A DNA stretch of 64,000 nt from Xestospongia muta (GCA_963693285.1 OY848918.1:13018263-13082262); one strand, 5' to 3'; counted from the stretch's first letter, positions 50,201 to 58,700 are shown. The notes: generated by a model not told the origin, from the letters alone. Numbers and translations: made by a program.

Positions 50201-51527
50201 TATATTGAATTATTGAAATTGGCATAGCTGCAAAAACAAGTGTCTCTTATCTCTATGTAGGAGATTAATGGAACTGTCAACACAACAAGAAGAAAAAGAA
50301 CATAATGAAAGTGCTGCACAGAGAATGGGTGATATTGATATGAGGTATCTAACTACATTATTACAACATATTATACCATTATTATGATAATAGTGGACTA
50401 ACATCTGATAGTGGTGTAACTAGTCCAGATGTGAGTCAGTTAGATGACGTCAATGATATAGAAGAAAAAGATGGGAAACATACTACTTTTATTGTGACTA
50501 GCAATGATCCACCTCTAGAAGCTACACAAGGTAATTAAAATTTTAAGAGTGGTTTAAATCATTCCACACTTAAATTTGCTGGCCTACTTTAAAGCTAGCA
50601 TGCTTAACTTTAGCTACTTGGTTCACTTCATAAAATACTCTTTTCTTTCTAAATCGTATCTTTGTGTGTGATTCTGTGGCAAATAAGCACATATAAAATT
50701 AGTTAGTCTGTTTTTAAAATTACAATTGTTTATTTCCATACCAAACCAATGATGCTACTACATTATGTATTATTTCATAAATTATATGCCATTTTTATCC
50801 TAGACGACAGTTTAGCAGAAAAAGCCTCCAAGCTATCTGATGAACATGTTGCAGAATTCCTTGAGAGGATTGGATTAAAGAGCAGTGCAGATATAGTCAG
50901 AGAAAATAATTACTCAGGCCGAACTATCTATCCCAATATAAATGATGATGACTCTTTGGAAGACTTGGATATGACAACTCCAATTGAGAGATTACGATTT
51001 CGTGTTCTTTTTAAAAGAGAGTTATCAGGAACCATTTCAGCAGTAGCCAATGCATTCCCACCTAATAAAATAGCTGAAATTTGTCGTAGTGTCAATTCAT
51101 TGAAGAAATATGCTCAGGTAACATTGTGCCTATACATGTGATAATACATGTACATATTGACTACAAATGTGAAATAATGAAGAAATGTACATATTTAAAG
51201 TGAAATAGTTATTGTAATGATAATGTGGTAACTACTATAGGAGTACATTTATATATGTGCATCGAAGTCTAAAGACAGTAATTCATTAAGTAACAACAGA
51301 TTGTGTACCTTAATAAATACAATTATCATACTTTGTCAGAATGAAATCAGATTGTGTTATATTATATTATCTTTTGGGTTTAGCTGTTTGAAGACAAGGA
51401 GATTGATGGAGAGATGCTTTTACAAGCTGATCAAAGTGTTTTTGATGAGCTAGGTATTAATTCCCTTCGCAAGACCGCATTGTTGAATAAGTGTGAAGAA
51501 AGGGGACTTGAAAAGTCAAGTCTCTAA
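16404..51527 (+). CDS. RNF213-like: Copy B: complete RNF213/mysterin-like giant gene with two in-frame stops
   Basis: The only copy spanned from end to end. My model has 71 exons, 16,287 nt, 5,429 codons, with all GT-AG junctions in phase. That size is close to human RNF213 (about 5,200 residues). Order: N-terminal module, helical N-arm, AAA+ core with P-loops at about residues 1800, 2217 and 2694, degenerate AAA units, a helical region without RING or RZ finger, an acidic linker and two SAM-like domains. The start could be ATG 16404 or, with a better context (GGCATGG), ATG 16500. The model is interrupted by TGA at 16686-16688 and TAA at 25025-25027; copy C has AGA and AAA there. Downstream of the second stop about 4,095 codons remain open, so inactivation is recent, or the stops are errors, or a shorter product starts downstream. 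Confidence 0.85.
16686..16688 (+). other. In-frame TGA in exon 2 of copy B
   Basis: With exon 1 ending in phase 1 at 16584 and exon 2 starting at 16675, codons run GAA GTG AAA CTG TGA. Copy C reads AGA at 54843-54845 and the spacer 1 relic also reads AGA. This is about codon 65 of the longer model. A downstream ATG at 16809 could restart translation. Confidence 0.75.
17551..18511. other. Copy B intron 3
   Basis: A 961-bp AT-rich intron with no gene seen. Copy C has a MITE (56170-56411) in the same intron; here GTCTATATCAGTAAG at about 17960-17975 is the empty site. The sharp fall in copy B/copy C similarity begins in this intron. Confidence 0.55.
18512..22807 (+). CDS. Copy B exons 4-13: start of helical N-arm
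   Basis: Exons 18512-18648, 18704-18823, 20622-20764, 20809-20888, 21361-21521, 21565-21718, 21805-22014, 22060-22149, 22261-22361 and 22477-22807. The sequence is helical with no catalytic motif. It resembles the N-arm of RNF213 in position and composition. Exons 22060-22149 and 22261-22361 are the ones whose relics survive in both spacers. All are open and in phase with copy C partners. Confidence 0.75.
18824..20621. other. Copy B intron 5 with repeat remnants
   Basis: A 1.8-kb intron, against 961 bp in copy C. It holds the dispersed repeat at about 19060-19175, a MITE-like remnant at about 19297-19405, and about 1.1 kb (19440-20570) with no match in copy C. A (TATG)n-type microsatellite lies at 20236-20270. 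No exon is supported here. Confidence 0.5.
20236..20270 (+). repeat. TA/TATG microsatellite
   Basis: A simple repeat: TATATATATATG followed by several TATG units, inside intron 5 of copy B. Copy C lacks the surrounding sequence. Confidence 0.7.
20957..21198. mobile_element. MITE (CACTGTAAAAATTG-TIR family), copy 2
   Basis: A 242-bp element with a degraded left end (CATTGTAGAAATGATGG) and a good right end (CAATTTTTACAGTG). Internal matches to copies 1 and 3 include GTTATACAGGTTG and CATTACTAATGTACTA. It lies in the intron after exon 20809-20888 of copy B. Copy C has AATAGTGCATGCTTTC at this site without the insert. Confidence 0.65.
22808..23352. other. Copy B intron 13, no feature seen
   Basis: A 545-bp intron that aligns with copy C 60180-60725 along its length. 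It contains no repeat or open exon that I can support. Confidence 0.5.
23353..26749 (+). CDS. Copy B exons 14-21: N-arm, long exons
   Basis: Exons 23353-23951, 24007-25177, 25330-25462, 25522-25646, 25707-25844, 25892-26101, 26152-26553 and 26609-26749. This is a long helical region leading into the AAA core. Exon 15 (1,171 nt) contains the TAA at 25025-25027. Copy C exon 15 is 21 nt longer, with seven residues (DSSQVYT) inserted after TSA. The other exons are open and nearly the same length. Confidence 0.8.
25025..25027 (+). other. In-frame TAA in exon 15 of copy B
   Basis: Codons run TTT GGT GCT ATG TAA TTG ACT. Copy C reads ATG AAA TTG ACT at the same place. The position is in frame with exon 15 (codons from 24008). 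It is a single A-to-T change. This stop lies before all three P-loops, so a product ending here would lack the AAA core. Confidence 0.85.
26799..27552 (+). CDS. Copy B exons 22-24: first AAA P-loop
   Basis: Exons 26799-26901, 27137-27321 and 27367-27552. The P-loop GLPGSGKT is split by a phase-1 intron: GLP plus the first base of the next Gly codon ends exon 22, and GSGKT opens exon 23. All key residues (G, K, T) are present at about residues 1799-1806. In human RNF213 the catalytic P-loops are in AAA3 and AAA4, with ATP also bound at AAA2. By spacing this is probably AAA2; assignment to AAA1 cannot be excluded. Confidence 0.75.
27553..28942. other. Copy B intron 24 with a TIR element
   Basis: A 1.39-kb intron. 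It holds the 578-bp element at 27918-28495. The remainder is AT-rich with nothing recognised. The partner introns of copies A and C lie outside the window. Confidence 0.55.
27918..28495. mobile_element. 578-bp non-autonomous TIR element
   Basis: It begins CAGGATTTCTTTCAGG, and the reverse complement of its end begins CAGGGTTTCTTTCAGG: 15 of 16 bases match. CATTAT flanks both sides (27912-27917 and 28496-28501), a 6-bp target duplication. It is unusually G-rich inside, with an 11-base G run at 27980-27990 and GGGGAGG tracts near the right end. Open frames inside are short and look accidental. CAGGG ends suggest a hAT-like origin, although hAT normally gives 8-bp duplications, so the superfamily is open. 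Confidence 0.75.
28943..30344 (+). CDS. Copy B exons 25-28: between first and second P-loops
   Basis: Exons 28943-29162, 29477-29612, 29791-30001 and 30223-30344. They finish the first AAA unit and run into the next. LIYDFN and GSTFRF in exon 28 resemble a conserved stretch before AAA3 in RNF213. All are in phase and without stops. Confidence 0.7.
30345..31069 (+). repeat. Intron 28: internal tandem duplication with doubled acceptor
   Basis: The intron contains two diverged copies of about 356 bp. Paired strings include CTTAGGACT(T/A)(C/T)C, GAATCAACTTGG/GAATTCAACTTGG and ATATCATTAATGA. Each ends in ATGTTTTAGAGA: the first at 30705-30716, the second at the true acceptor (ends 31069). The first is thus a copied 3' splice site followed by a frame with early stops. 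Confidence 0.65.
31070..32263 (+). CDS. Copy B exons 29-33: second P-loop AAA unit (AAA3-like)
   Basis: Exons 31070-31355, 31403-31702, 31752-31827, 31949-32085 and 32183-32263. Walker A GETGVGKT is at 31254-31277 (about residue 2217). Walker B FLDEINT opens exon 33, followed by CSCPGYLKEIITD, a close relative of the human RNF213 AAA3 pattern. The catalytic lysine, threonine, aspartate and glutamate are all present, so ATP hydrolysis is plausible. Confidence 0.85.
32264..33342. other. Copy B intron 33 with a strong hairpin
   Basis: A 1,079-bp intron. Most of it shows no feature. A long inverted repeat is annotated at 33134-33205. Confidence 0.5.
33134..33205 (+). repeat. Near-perfect intronic hairpin
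   Basis: Arms of about 32 bp (33134-33165 and 33174-33205) around an 8-base loop. The core TCATGCAGTGGCA pairs perfectly with TGCCACTGCATGA, and pairing continues outward with a few mismatches to TATTTTATTCA. It could be a small fold-back element or a pre-miRNA-like structure. The host gene is transcribed in the same direction. No miRNA identity is claimed. Confidence 0.7.
33343..34972 (+). CDS. Copy B exons 34-35: sensor of AAA3 and third P-loop unit (AAA4-like)
   Basis: Exon 34 (33343-34383, 347 codons) opens with the sensor string AACNPHR. It then carries Walker A GPPGSSKT at 34078-34101 (about residue 2694) and Walker B LMDEAGLAEDS. Exon 35 (34589-34972) continues with GITNKFLDAAKSNRAV, which matches the sensor/arginine-rich stretch of RNF213. 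Together they are the clearest family signature in the window. Catalytic residues are intact. Confidence 0.9.
35053..37645 (+). CDS. Copy B exons 36-39: degenerate AAA units
   Basis: Exons 35053-35289, 35738-36100, 36206-36442 and 37260-37645. Exon 37 contains LPKMEKPFLNRFEKY, a hallmark string of RNF213. No P-loop is present, as expected for the inactive AAA5/AAA6 units. DTDCHCTTNKG in exon 38 is the only close Cys/His group and does not fit a RING. Confidence 0.8.
35290..35737. other. Copy B intron 36, nothing recognised
   Basis: A 448-bp AT-rich intron. There is a weak inverted similarity (TTTCAGCATTG against the complement of CATGCTGAAAG), too short to call an element. Confidence 0.4.
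36443..37259 (+). repeat. Intron 38: diverged tandem duplication
   Basis: Two related halves with a period of about 310 bp: CAGTCATGTC at 36581 and 36891, and GAAATTAGCTTTT(A/G)AAGTCAGCT in both. The copies have diverged well beyond the rate of the flanking exons, so this is an old event. No open exon is present. Confidence 0.65.
37799..39104 (+). CDS. Copy B exon 40: large post-AAA exon
   Basis: A 1,306-nt open exon, the longest in the gene. It contains LVLVADMNELSKDCIS, LNGWQHIYFDTIG and SHTEPYFVT, followed by a helical region. This is where the last AAA unit passes into what would be the E3 module. It has scattered cysteines but no C-x2-C pairs and no C-x-H. Its second part equals copy A 1-802. 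Confidence 0.85.
39245..43679 (+). CDS. Copy B exons 41-55: RING-less helical region
   Basis: Exons 39245-39416, 39574-39848, 39900-40091, 40205-40573, 40630-40740, 40815-40919, 41020-41136, 41182-41285, 41722-41839, 41901-42067, 42159-42264, 42410-42566, 42663-42802, 43074-43400 and 43452-43679. This occupies the place of the RNF213 E3 shell. Translated end to end, it has no RING. All exons match copy A in order and phase, and none has a stop. Confidence 0.75.
43990..49751 (+). CDS. Copy B exons 56-67: conserved C-terminal domain
   Basis: Exons 43990-44039, 44104-44441, 44493-44623, 44676-44821, 44952-45072, 45124-45260, 45330-45396, 45471-45590, 46526-46665, 47182-47357, 47578-47663 and 49642-49751. 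They match copy A exon for exon. CVCGGLC in exon 63 is the only cysteine cluster and lacks the rest of a zinc site. Two introns are swollen by mobile elements (45591-46525 and 47664-49641). Confidence 0.75.
45998..46411. mobile_element. 414-bp TIR element in intron 63
   Basis: It begins TGGTATTGCTGCCCCTTAG, and the reverse complement of its end begins TGGTGTTGCTGCCCCTTCT. Similarity continues for over 50 bp per side, including CTGG(G/A)GACAAG. Copy A's intron (7702-8110) has ATAATACTGTATGTTG uninterrupted at this place. The exact target duplication is unclear. No coding capacity is seen. Confidence 0.75.
47750..48169. mobile_element. 420-bp TIR element with TAATG target duplication
   Basis: It begins CATAGGAGGCT and ends CCGCCTATG, giving short inverted ends (CATAGG(A/C)GG). 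TAATG is present at 47745-47749 and again at 48170-48174, an exact 5-bp target duplication. A 14-base G run follows the left end and GAGCCCCCC groups occur at both sides. A pairing between GGGGCTAGAGCCCCCC halves could fold. There is no convincing open frame. Absent from copy A. Confidence 0.8.
48276..49622. mobile_element. 1.35-kb element with long TIRs and GGATGAT sub-repeats
   Basis: About 300 bp at each end are inverted copies of each other: AATGGATGATTTGACAATAG appears at the left and as its complement at the right, and other GGATGAT motifs recur in both arms. T runs (48271-48275 and 49623-49627) flank it and may be the target duplication. The centre has no convincing coding sequence. 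The copy A intron has TTTTTTCCTTGTTATAG uninterrupted. It is a non-autonomous fold-back-like DNA element. Confidence 0.7.
49752..50260. other. Copy B intron 67, no feature seen
   Basis: A 509-bp intron aligning with copy A 9668-10198. Nothing is recognised. Confidence 0.5.
50261..51527 (+). CDS. Copy B exons 68-71: acidic linker and tandem SAM-like domains
   Basis: Exons 50261-50344, 50394-50530, 50804-51117 and 51384-51527. SAM 1 (about residues 5285-5345): LSDEHVAEFLERIGL, then SLEDLDMTTPIERLRFRVLFK. SAM 2 (about 5360-5425): LKKYAQLFEDKEIDGEMLLQ, then VFDELGINSLRKTALL. The SAM 2 core is better preserved between copies than SAM 1, whose loop varies (KFTGDFIYPAM in copy A, NYSGRTIYPNI in copy B). 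The stop is TAA at 51525-51527. Confidence 0.8.
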
Positions 51528-52140
51528 TATGTTAATTAAAATATTTGTATTTTTGTGCATGACTATAAATTAAGCGTGTTTGATCAACGTTTATTTTTGC
51601 TGAGTTTATATTTTTAGTTAAGCTGTTTTGATAATAATTGTAACGATTTAATTTATTATATTTATTAGAAGTTGAATAATACTATAAAGTAAATTTATAT
51701 GGGTCTATACTAATACACAATTTTGGAACATTAGTGATCAGAAATTCATAGTATTACAATTAGTACCTAAACTTACATTGATGGAGTGAAATTGAACTTA
51801 ATTGGTTTCAGTGTTGTGATAGCATACTAGTGTCAATGATATTCATGTGTGTGAATACCAGCAATAATATAGAATAACATGTATGGAACATTGTGATCAT
51901 TTATGGCTTATGCAATGATATTTACTTGAAAATATTATACATATAGCAGGATGTATAACAGCTTAAATGATCATATAAATCCTGTATATATTGTGCATAA
52001 TTAAAAAGACAAAGTGATTATTAAGAATAAGATATAGATAGATAGATGGATATAACTGAAGTAACTGAAGACATAAAACATAATAGTGTATAATTTTCTC
52101 TTTGGGCTTACATACAGTTATTTAGAAAAGTTATTATTAG
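51528..52140. other. 3' flank of copy B and left part of spacer 2
   Basis: AT-rich and without a gene. ATTAAA occurs just after the stop (about 51536) and may serve as a poly(A) signal. From about 51955 the sequence aligns closely with spacer 1 from about 12721. The pieces found in spacer 1 at 11881-12640 are missing here. Confidence 0.4.
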
Positions 52141-52277
52141 TCATTATTTAGGTCTAGTTTTTTATGTATCTGCAGTACTTGAGCAATTGGTGGATGCCGT
52201 TTCCATTCTTGACAAGGGGCTTCAACCACTATTAATTTACTGAGATGTCTAGAACTTTTTTCCAGCTGAAGGGTCTT
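52141..52277 (-). pseudogene. Inverted kinase C-lobe fragment, spacer 2
   Basis: The minus-strand reading gives EWKRHPPIAQVLQIHKK, the same fragment as at 12903-13037 with small changes. Its junction with the following RNF213-like piece is in the same place, so the inversion predates duplication of the spacer. Confidence 0.65.
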
Positions 52278-53417
52278 TTGGTTACAGCTAATATTGAACA
52301 AAGAAAGTTGGATGTGTTAAACTACAAGTTTATTTACAATAGTTATTATTCCTAAACTGTAGAAGGATTAAATAGCTGAATATTTAGAAAGTGCAGACGA
52401 ATCATTAGTGGCAACAATAGTTCTGTAGTATAGCAAAAGAAGAGATAGTGGGACTACTGGTACAGGTATGTTCAATATAGTCATAATGAGTCATTCCTAT
52501 TACATATAGTGGATATTTTTAGTGAGGAAAGCTATAGTTTTTTGATCAGATGAAACTTTTTTTTCTTCTCACACATATTAAATCCATTCCAAATGTATTA
52601 ATCTCAATCACATTAGAAATGTACTGATATCTTAATTGTCCTCAATATAAAACAAATATGTCTATAATAGACCCTGAAAACAAAGACCAGTAATTCATAT
52701 AATGTCTTCATGAAAATTGAGAAACAAGTAATAAGCATGTCTTTGTTTTTGTATCTTATTATAATAAGATACCATATTATTTGTAGCTTAAGATTAAATT
52801 GAAGGAGCAATGTGATAATATATCTGTTGAAAACTTCATTACAGTTATTGATATTAGTTCCTTTGAAAAATCAATGGTTAGTCAAACTATTATGATAAAG
52901 AATATGAAATTGGATTAGTTGTTTCTAAGTTTGACATTTTTATCCATTATATTAATGTAATATTTTCTAATATCTATTTTCTTTTATATTTGTAAGTAAT
53001 AGATACCTTTCTTGGGAGATTTTCTGCTTATATGTCCCAAAACATTAGTATCACAGAAGAACCATTTATGAATTTTTTTTACACTTGCAAGTACTCAGTA
53101 AGTCTAGGCCTACACTAACATTAAATATTTAAAAATTATAAATTAAATTAAAATTTAATTAGTAAATTATTTATTATTTATGCTATCATTTTTAACACCC
53201 TTGCTGTCTGATGACAACTCACTTACTCCTGGCAATGAAGATGAGCAGCACAACAATGCCTGTCACTGTACCACTAACAAAAGGACTTTTTGTGAAATAT
53301 CTTGTACAATACTTTTATGATTGCTTTGGGATGCATATAAAACTGGCAAACCTACACTTCAAGTTTTTAATGTGCCCATTCACTGCTATGTTGACCTTCA
53401 AATTGAACTCAAAAAGT
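52278..53417 (+). pseudogene. Internally deleted RNF213-like pseudogene, spacer 2
   Basis: Exon relics: about 52278-52465 (second exon end), about 52790-52875 (like 22060-22149), about 53000-53098 (like 22261-22361), 53195-53342 (like 36206-36442) and about 53346-53415 (like 9558-9667). The last two are fused with no intron, the same junction as in spacer 1. The final piece is longer here (LTFKLNSKS end). Stops and frame breaks are present. Confidence 0.75.
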
Positions 53418-53563
53418 TAGTAATGGCATAAATAACCCTATCATTAGATAAAAGAAAATGATTTCTATGATGTCTTTTGCCATATTTGGATAGTGCAAAC
53501 AATCATATCTTATAGTAACAAACTCATTATGAATTGCTAATACTAGTATTAGTGTTTGTTGAC

Positions 53564-54368
53564 CATTGTGAGGAAGCTGAAGAGAAACTTCAACAACAAC
53601 AGTGCTATTGGATATTGAAGAGAGATGAAATTGATGTCATTGCACAGCTTCTTGGTAAAGGAGCATGGGGAGAGGTTAAAATTGCTTACTTTCGAGGCAT
53701 TCAAGTAGCTGCTAAATGTCTTTATGAAATAATTTTATTTCCTTATAATTTATCAATTTTTAAACGTGAAATGGAAATAGCAGCAAGGGTTAAGCATCCT
53801 AATCTCTTCCAGTTCATAGGAGCCACTCAAGAAGGTAACCCTATCATCCTCTCTGAATTAATGCCAACCAGTGTGCGGAAAGAACTTGAAAAATCACCTC
53901 TTACCTGCCCTCAGGTTATCAGAATTGCTCAAGATATCTGTGCTGCTCTTAACTACCTTCATCTTTGGAAACTCCACATTATACTTCATCATGATGTTAG
54001 TACTCTAATGTTCTCCTTGAACCATCAAGCACTGATCAACGGAAGGCTAAACTTAGTGACTATGGCTCAGTTAATCTTGCTCATCAAATATCTAAAACAG
54101 TTGGTCCATGATCTATAGCATATTTCACTCCAGAAGCTCCATTTCCTGATCATCGTTCTCCAGCAATGGACGTCTATAGTCTTGGAGTTTTACTAATGGA
54201 TTGTCTGTCAACCTCCTCCTCTTACAACATCTGAAAAAAGAGATCTAGCTAGCTCACTGAAGTGGTTGAAGCACCTTGTTGAGAAGTGTATCATCCAAGA
54301 ATGAAAACGACGTCCAACAATTGCTCAAGTATATACTGGCTGATTTACAAAAGGCTATACCTGGTTAA
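53564..54368 (+). pseudogene. TKL kinase pseudogene, spacer 2
   Basis: Better preserved than the spacer 1 relic, with 53534-54118 open. EEAEEKLQQQQ ends the coil, then LLGKGAWGEV (glycine loop) and VAAK (lysine), FKREMEIAARVKHPNL (C-helix glutamate), and PIILSELMPTS. HHDVST replaces HRDxSx, so the catalytic arginine is lost. A frameshift follows, then a stop at the equivalent of 15954-15956. A 7-nt loss occurs after CTAATGGA (about 54200), and TGA replaces the TGG of EWKRR. No active kinase can be made. The linker relics and coiled coil seen at 14292-15418 are deleted here. Confidence 0.8.
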
Positions 54369-54479
54369 AGACATTTTAAGAAGAGTTTGTATTATATATT
54401 CACATTAACCATATTTTAATATGCATATATATCATGCAAAATAATTATCCATATGCGATTGAACAGTAATTTTGTAATT

Positions 54480-54651
54480 CACTTGCTGTCCTTTATATAT
54501 TATGTACTAGTATACAAAAATAAAGTGCGTCGTCTAATAACGTTACATAGATACTATGTACCTCCCCCCACGCACAAACACGGACGTATGTCACATGCTC
54601 TATCCTAAACCAAACCTCTTATTTATTTCAAATATCTTGTATCCATGTGGC
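54480..54651 (+). promoter_or_regulatory. Probable promoter of copy C (CpG-rich patch)
   Basis: Nearly identical to 16330-16499: a TATATATT run at about 54495, then a CpG cluster running into the first exon. Near identity with copy B over the promoter suggests that the two copies were, at least until recently, controlled alike. Confidence 0.4.
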
Positions 54652-55707
54652 ATGGCGTCTCTAACTTTCTGGAGGCGTACTGGTCCTTCAAAAAAGGAGC
54701 CAAATCCTGTTGAAATCCCAAAACACGCTAAAATTGGTATGTGCATTGTACATTTGTTAGTCACAAGTATATATATTGTATTAATGTGGCTAAACTGCAA
54801 TATCCATTGATATAAATGTTAATATTTTTAGAAGTGAAGCTGAGATCTAATGTTAAAGATGTACTCATTGTTTATGGGATTGCCAGCCTTCCACAACATC
54901 CACCACTCATTCCTTGGTGTTGTTTAAAATTTGAAGATAAAACTCCACCATCAGAGAATTATTATATGGTGTATCACAAGTTAAGTGTGTCAAAAGGTCA
55001 TACTATTGAATCTGTTGTTTGGAAATATTCTGAACAAGTTAATCTGAAAGTTCTTTTGATTACAGCTAATATTGAACAAAGAAAGTTGGATATGTTGACA
55101 ACTACGTGTTCATTTACAATAGTGATTATTCCTAAAATGTACAGAGATGAAATAGCTGAATATTTACAAAGTGCAGATGAATCCTTAGAGGCAACAATAG
55201 CTCCATTGTATGACGAAAGAAGAGATGGTGGGACTACTGGTACAGGTATGTTCAATATAGTAATAATGATTATTGTTATTATATAATGAATTTTTGTGAG
55301 AACAGCTATATTTATATGTGTATATTTTGTTTGATCATCTGACAAAATTTAGCTGTGCTATGAAAGCAACTGAATTGTGTGTTCTATTGTTTTAAACTTT
55401 TTATTATTATTTGAAATTATTTATATGAACTTATATGTATGTGGTAGGTTATAAAATATCTTATGATTATCATAGCGGGATCATTAAATTGGTGACAACT
55501 TACAACAATGATTTTCTTTTTAATCATTTAGTTCTGGATGCACTCCTTCCAAAGGCACCACCTGAAGTTACTGCTTTTAGATCAATAATGCGCGCTTTCA
55601 TTCAAGACAAAAAATGTATTTCTTTAGTTTATGGACCTAATAAAGAGTATCCTGACAAGAGATTTCTGCAATGGGTGTTGGAGGCAATTAATATTCTTCA
55701 AAACGTG
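54556..55707 (+). CDS. Copy C exons 1-3: N-terminal module
   Basis: Same module as 16404-17550, with about 2% difference in exon 2 (some nine changes in 414 nt by eye) and a similarly close intron 2. AGA at 54843-54845 is the sense codon for the copy B stop. A minus-strand open frame of 115 codons over exon 2 is a shadow. Confidence 0.7.
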
Positions 55708-58700
55708 GTTAGCAAAATGTGTTATAATTATAGACATGATAATTTTAGAGCAAATGTATGAACCGATTTGTTAATATTGAAGAGATGATTATCTAAATTT
55801 AATTGTTATTATAGTATGTTACCACAAGTTTCAGTATTTGGATAAGCATTGTTCTGTGGGAGTGTTAGAGATTTAATCAATAGTTAGTAAGCTGTTGTGA
55901 CAGACATCCATGTGAGATAATTTGGTTGGGATGGCTAGATCATACAATTATATGATTTAGTATCATGATGACAGAAAATAACACAACAAGGTATCAGCAT
56001 CCATTCATAGTAGCACACACACAAAAATTAATACAAATACCTATATAGCTACACAACAAAGTTATATATGGATGATACTGTTGCCATTGAGTTAATTTTG
56101 TTGGAGCCATCCTTACATCATATCTAATTTTAAGTAAATCTTTATGTACTTTTACAAAAAGTCTATATACACTGTAAAAATTGATTTGTTGAACTAACTA
56201 ATACATGGTTATACAGGTTGCATATGTAAAATATAAACATAATACTATTTTGATTACTGATGTACTATGAGACTGATGGTTTGTAGCTACATAAACATTA
56301 GTACATTAGTAATGAAAACAGTGTTATGATTACTTTTTTTTTAAAAATAAGTTTGCAATTGCAACCTGTATAACCAAATGATGGTTAAAGCAACCATTAT
56401 TTTTTACAGTGTAAGTAAGTTATTCTCACTAATGCATAGTTGCACTAATTATTTTCCAATTGAAGTCATAGTTTCTATTTGTAGATGATAATGTCTGAAC
56501 AAAGTCTTAACTTTTTGCCTATTGTTCTGACTTTAAAACACAAAATGTGGGCAATGGGTTCAAACTGGTGTAAAGTCAATATTGCTGCCTACAAGAAAGA
56601 TATAATTCAGTTCTGGGACTGTCTTTTAAAAAAAACACAAATACTCATTTCATTTTTGTAATATTTATTGACCTATTGTTTAAGTTAAATTGCTGCGCAT
56701 GCAATTTTTCTACTCTTTGATCAGCTCATGTCATAATAATTAAATAACTAAAACTTTAAAGCATGATTAGTCACACCTGTTATTGTAACACTTATTATAT
56801 GCACTAATTAAATTTTTGATTGGTAAAACTCTGTAGTTAATATATGAGATTAATTGTATTAGAACCTTCCTTTGTTGCATTCTACATAAATGGCCACAAC
56901 CTTAAACTACCATATTGTGAATATCTATAAATTAATGATCAGTATTTAAAATTACTATTATTTTGTTCACATAGGTAGAAACTGAACTATATGTAGGTTG
57001 GCAGAATAATATGCAAGAAATTATGGAACTACTACTGCAAGACACTTACCTTGACACAATGTTTATTCAAGATTTTCCCTTCTATTTTAATCTTGCCTAC
57101 TCTATATACAAGTAAACTGGTTTTGTGGCGATTTTTTTAAAATTCTTAATAATGTGTCTTTTGTAGTCATTCATCGAAGTCTATCCTTTCTAAGAAATTG
57201 AATGAATTTATTGAAATTTGTGTCATGCATATTGCAAGACTTCCAGTTCTAAAGATAGTGGAAACTTTATCCATATTTATTGAAATGTAAGTCGCTTTTT
57301 ACATTTGTTTATATTGCATTTTAAAATTGTGTCATATGTGTTATATGTGATTATCAAAGGTAATGAAAACATACCACTGACTTCCAAAACTATACCAGCT
57401 GTTGCCAACAAGTATCAGTATTTATTCTACCCAGCATGCAGTGTGTGCCAGCCAGTCCTTTAATAACTTTGCACCACGTGCTAACTAGGTATATTTATAT
57501 GTCTAGTTGCTTTATTTTTATACTGTTGTATGATAGTCTTCCACACAAACTGCAGCATATTTTCTTATCTTGTGACCCTACTCAGTGTTTCATTTATAAA
57601 GTCAATATTTTAAATAATATGTTACAAACTGTTACGCGTAGATGCTACGAAAAGTTTTAACCAGTCTTGGGTTAAAAATACTTTATTAATAATAATACTA
57701 ATGAATATAAATAAGTAAAACCAAGCTTCCTAATAAATATAATTGAGTTTCTTATATAGTCTCATACCAGGAGGATCAATTTCCAGTTGACCAATCAGGT
57801 TTCTTTGTATCTCGCCAGCATTGACCAATCAGATTTTTTCTCTTATTTTGATCCACTTGCTGACATTATTCAATTTGATTTGCTATCTCTTCAGTACATT
57901 CTCCCATCACATAATAATTATAGGACATTCTTTTAAAGTACAATTTTGTTTTTCTTTACCTTGAGAGCTATGACAACAAGCCTAGCTAATTTTCATTTTT
58001 ATTTAGCTTTAAGAATGTCTCTTTCATTAACATTGCATATGCATGCATTATAGGAATTGATTGGTTGATTTAACCAATATATTGCTATATAGGCTGACTT
58101 ATTTGATGCAAAAGCTAACTATAATACTGTTTTGAATACTGTTTACTGGTTAGAACCAAATGGCAATTATGATTTTTATTAGTATTTTATATGGATGATA
58201 GAATTACTCTTACTTTACATTAATAATTTTTTGTACCTTTATTTTAGGGGAAACTTTGAAATAGTCTTTGGTGGTCTTCAAACAAAACTGACTATCTTTG
58301 AACTCACAGCTGAATCATTCCTAATAGTGTGCAATGAATATTGTAGAGTTAATTCTCATGCAAAATCCTCTCATATTAAATTGCTCTCTTGTGAGTTATT
58401 TTTCATTAGAAATTTCATTATTTTTTTAAAATAGCATCAATTGCTATGAAATTATTTAACTTATGTTTAAAGACTAAAAAGACTGAGACACTTTGGGAAA
58501 AAAATGTTACTGATGTAAGTTTGAACAATATGCATCGTTAAGTAAAATTTTTGATGTAATTAAATGCCAAATATTAATAGTGCATGCTTTCAAATTATCA
58601 TAGTTTATTGTCTACTATGTATGTGTGTCCTGGTAGCTAAGTTTGAATTGCATGGACATTGCCATTTTTATCAGTGTCCTAATAAGTATAACATGGAACA

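Larger units (their letters stand above)
57287..58247. other. Copy C intron 5 with a solo LTR and repeat remnants
   Basis: A 961-bp intron. It holds the dispersed repeat at about 57530-57612, split by the LTR at 57620-57911 (it resumes at about 57917), and a MITE remnant at 58038-58165. It lacks about 1.1 kb found in copy B (19440-20570). Confidence 0.6.

Noticed and set aside
54998..55345. Minus-strand open frame of 115 codons
   Set aside because: It is a shadow over exon 2 and intron 2 of copy C, repeated at 16841-17188 over copy B. The plus-strand exon is conserved and spliced in phase.
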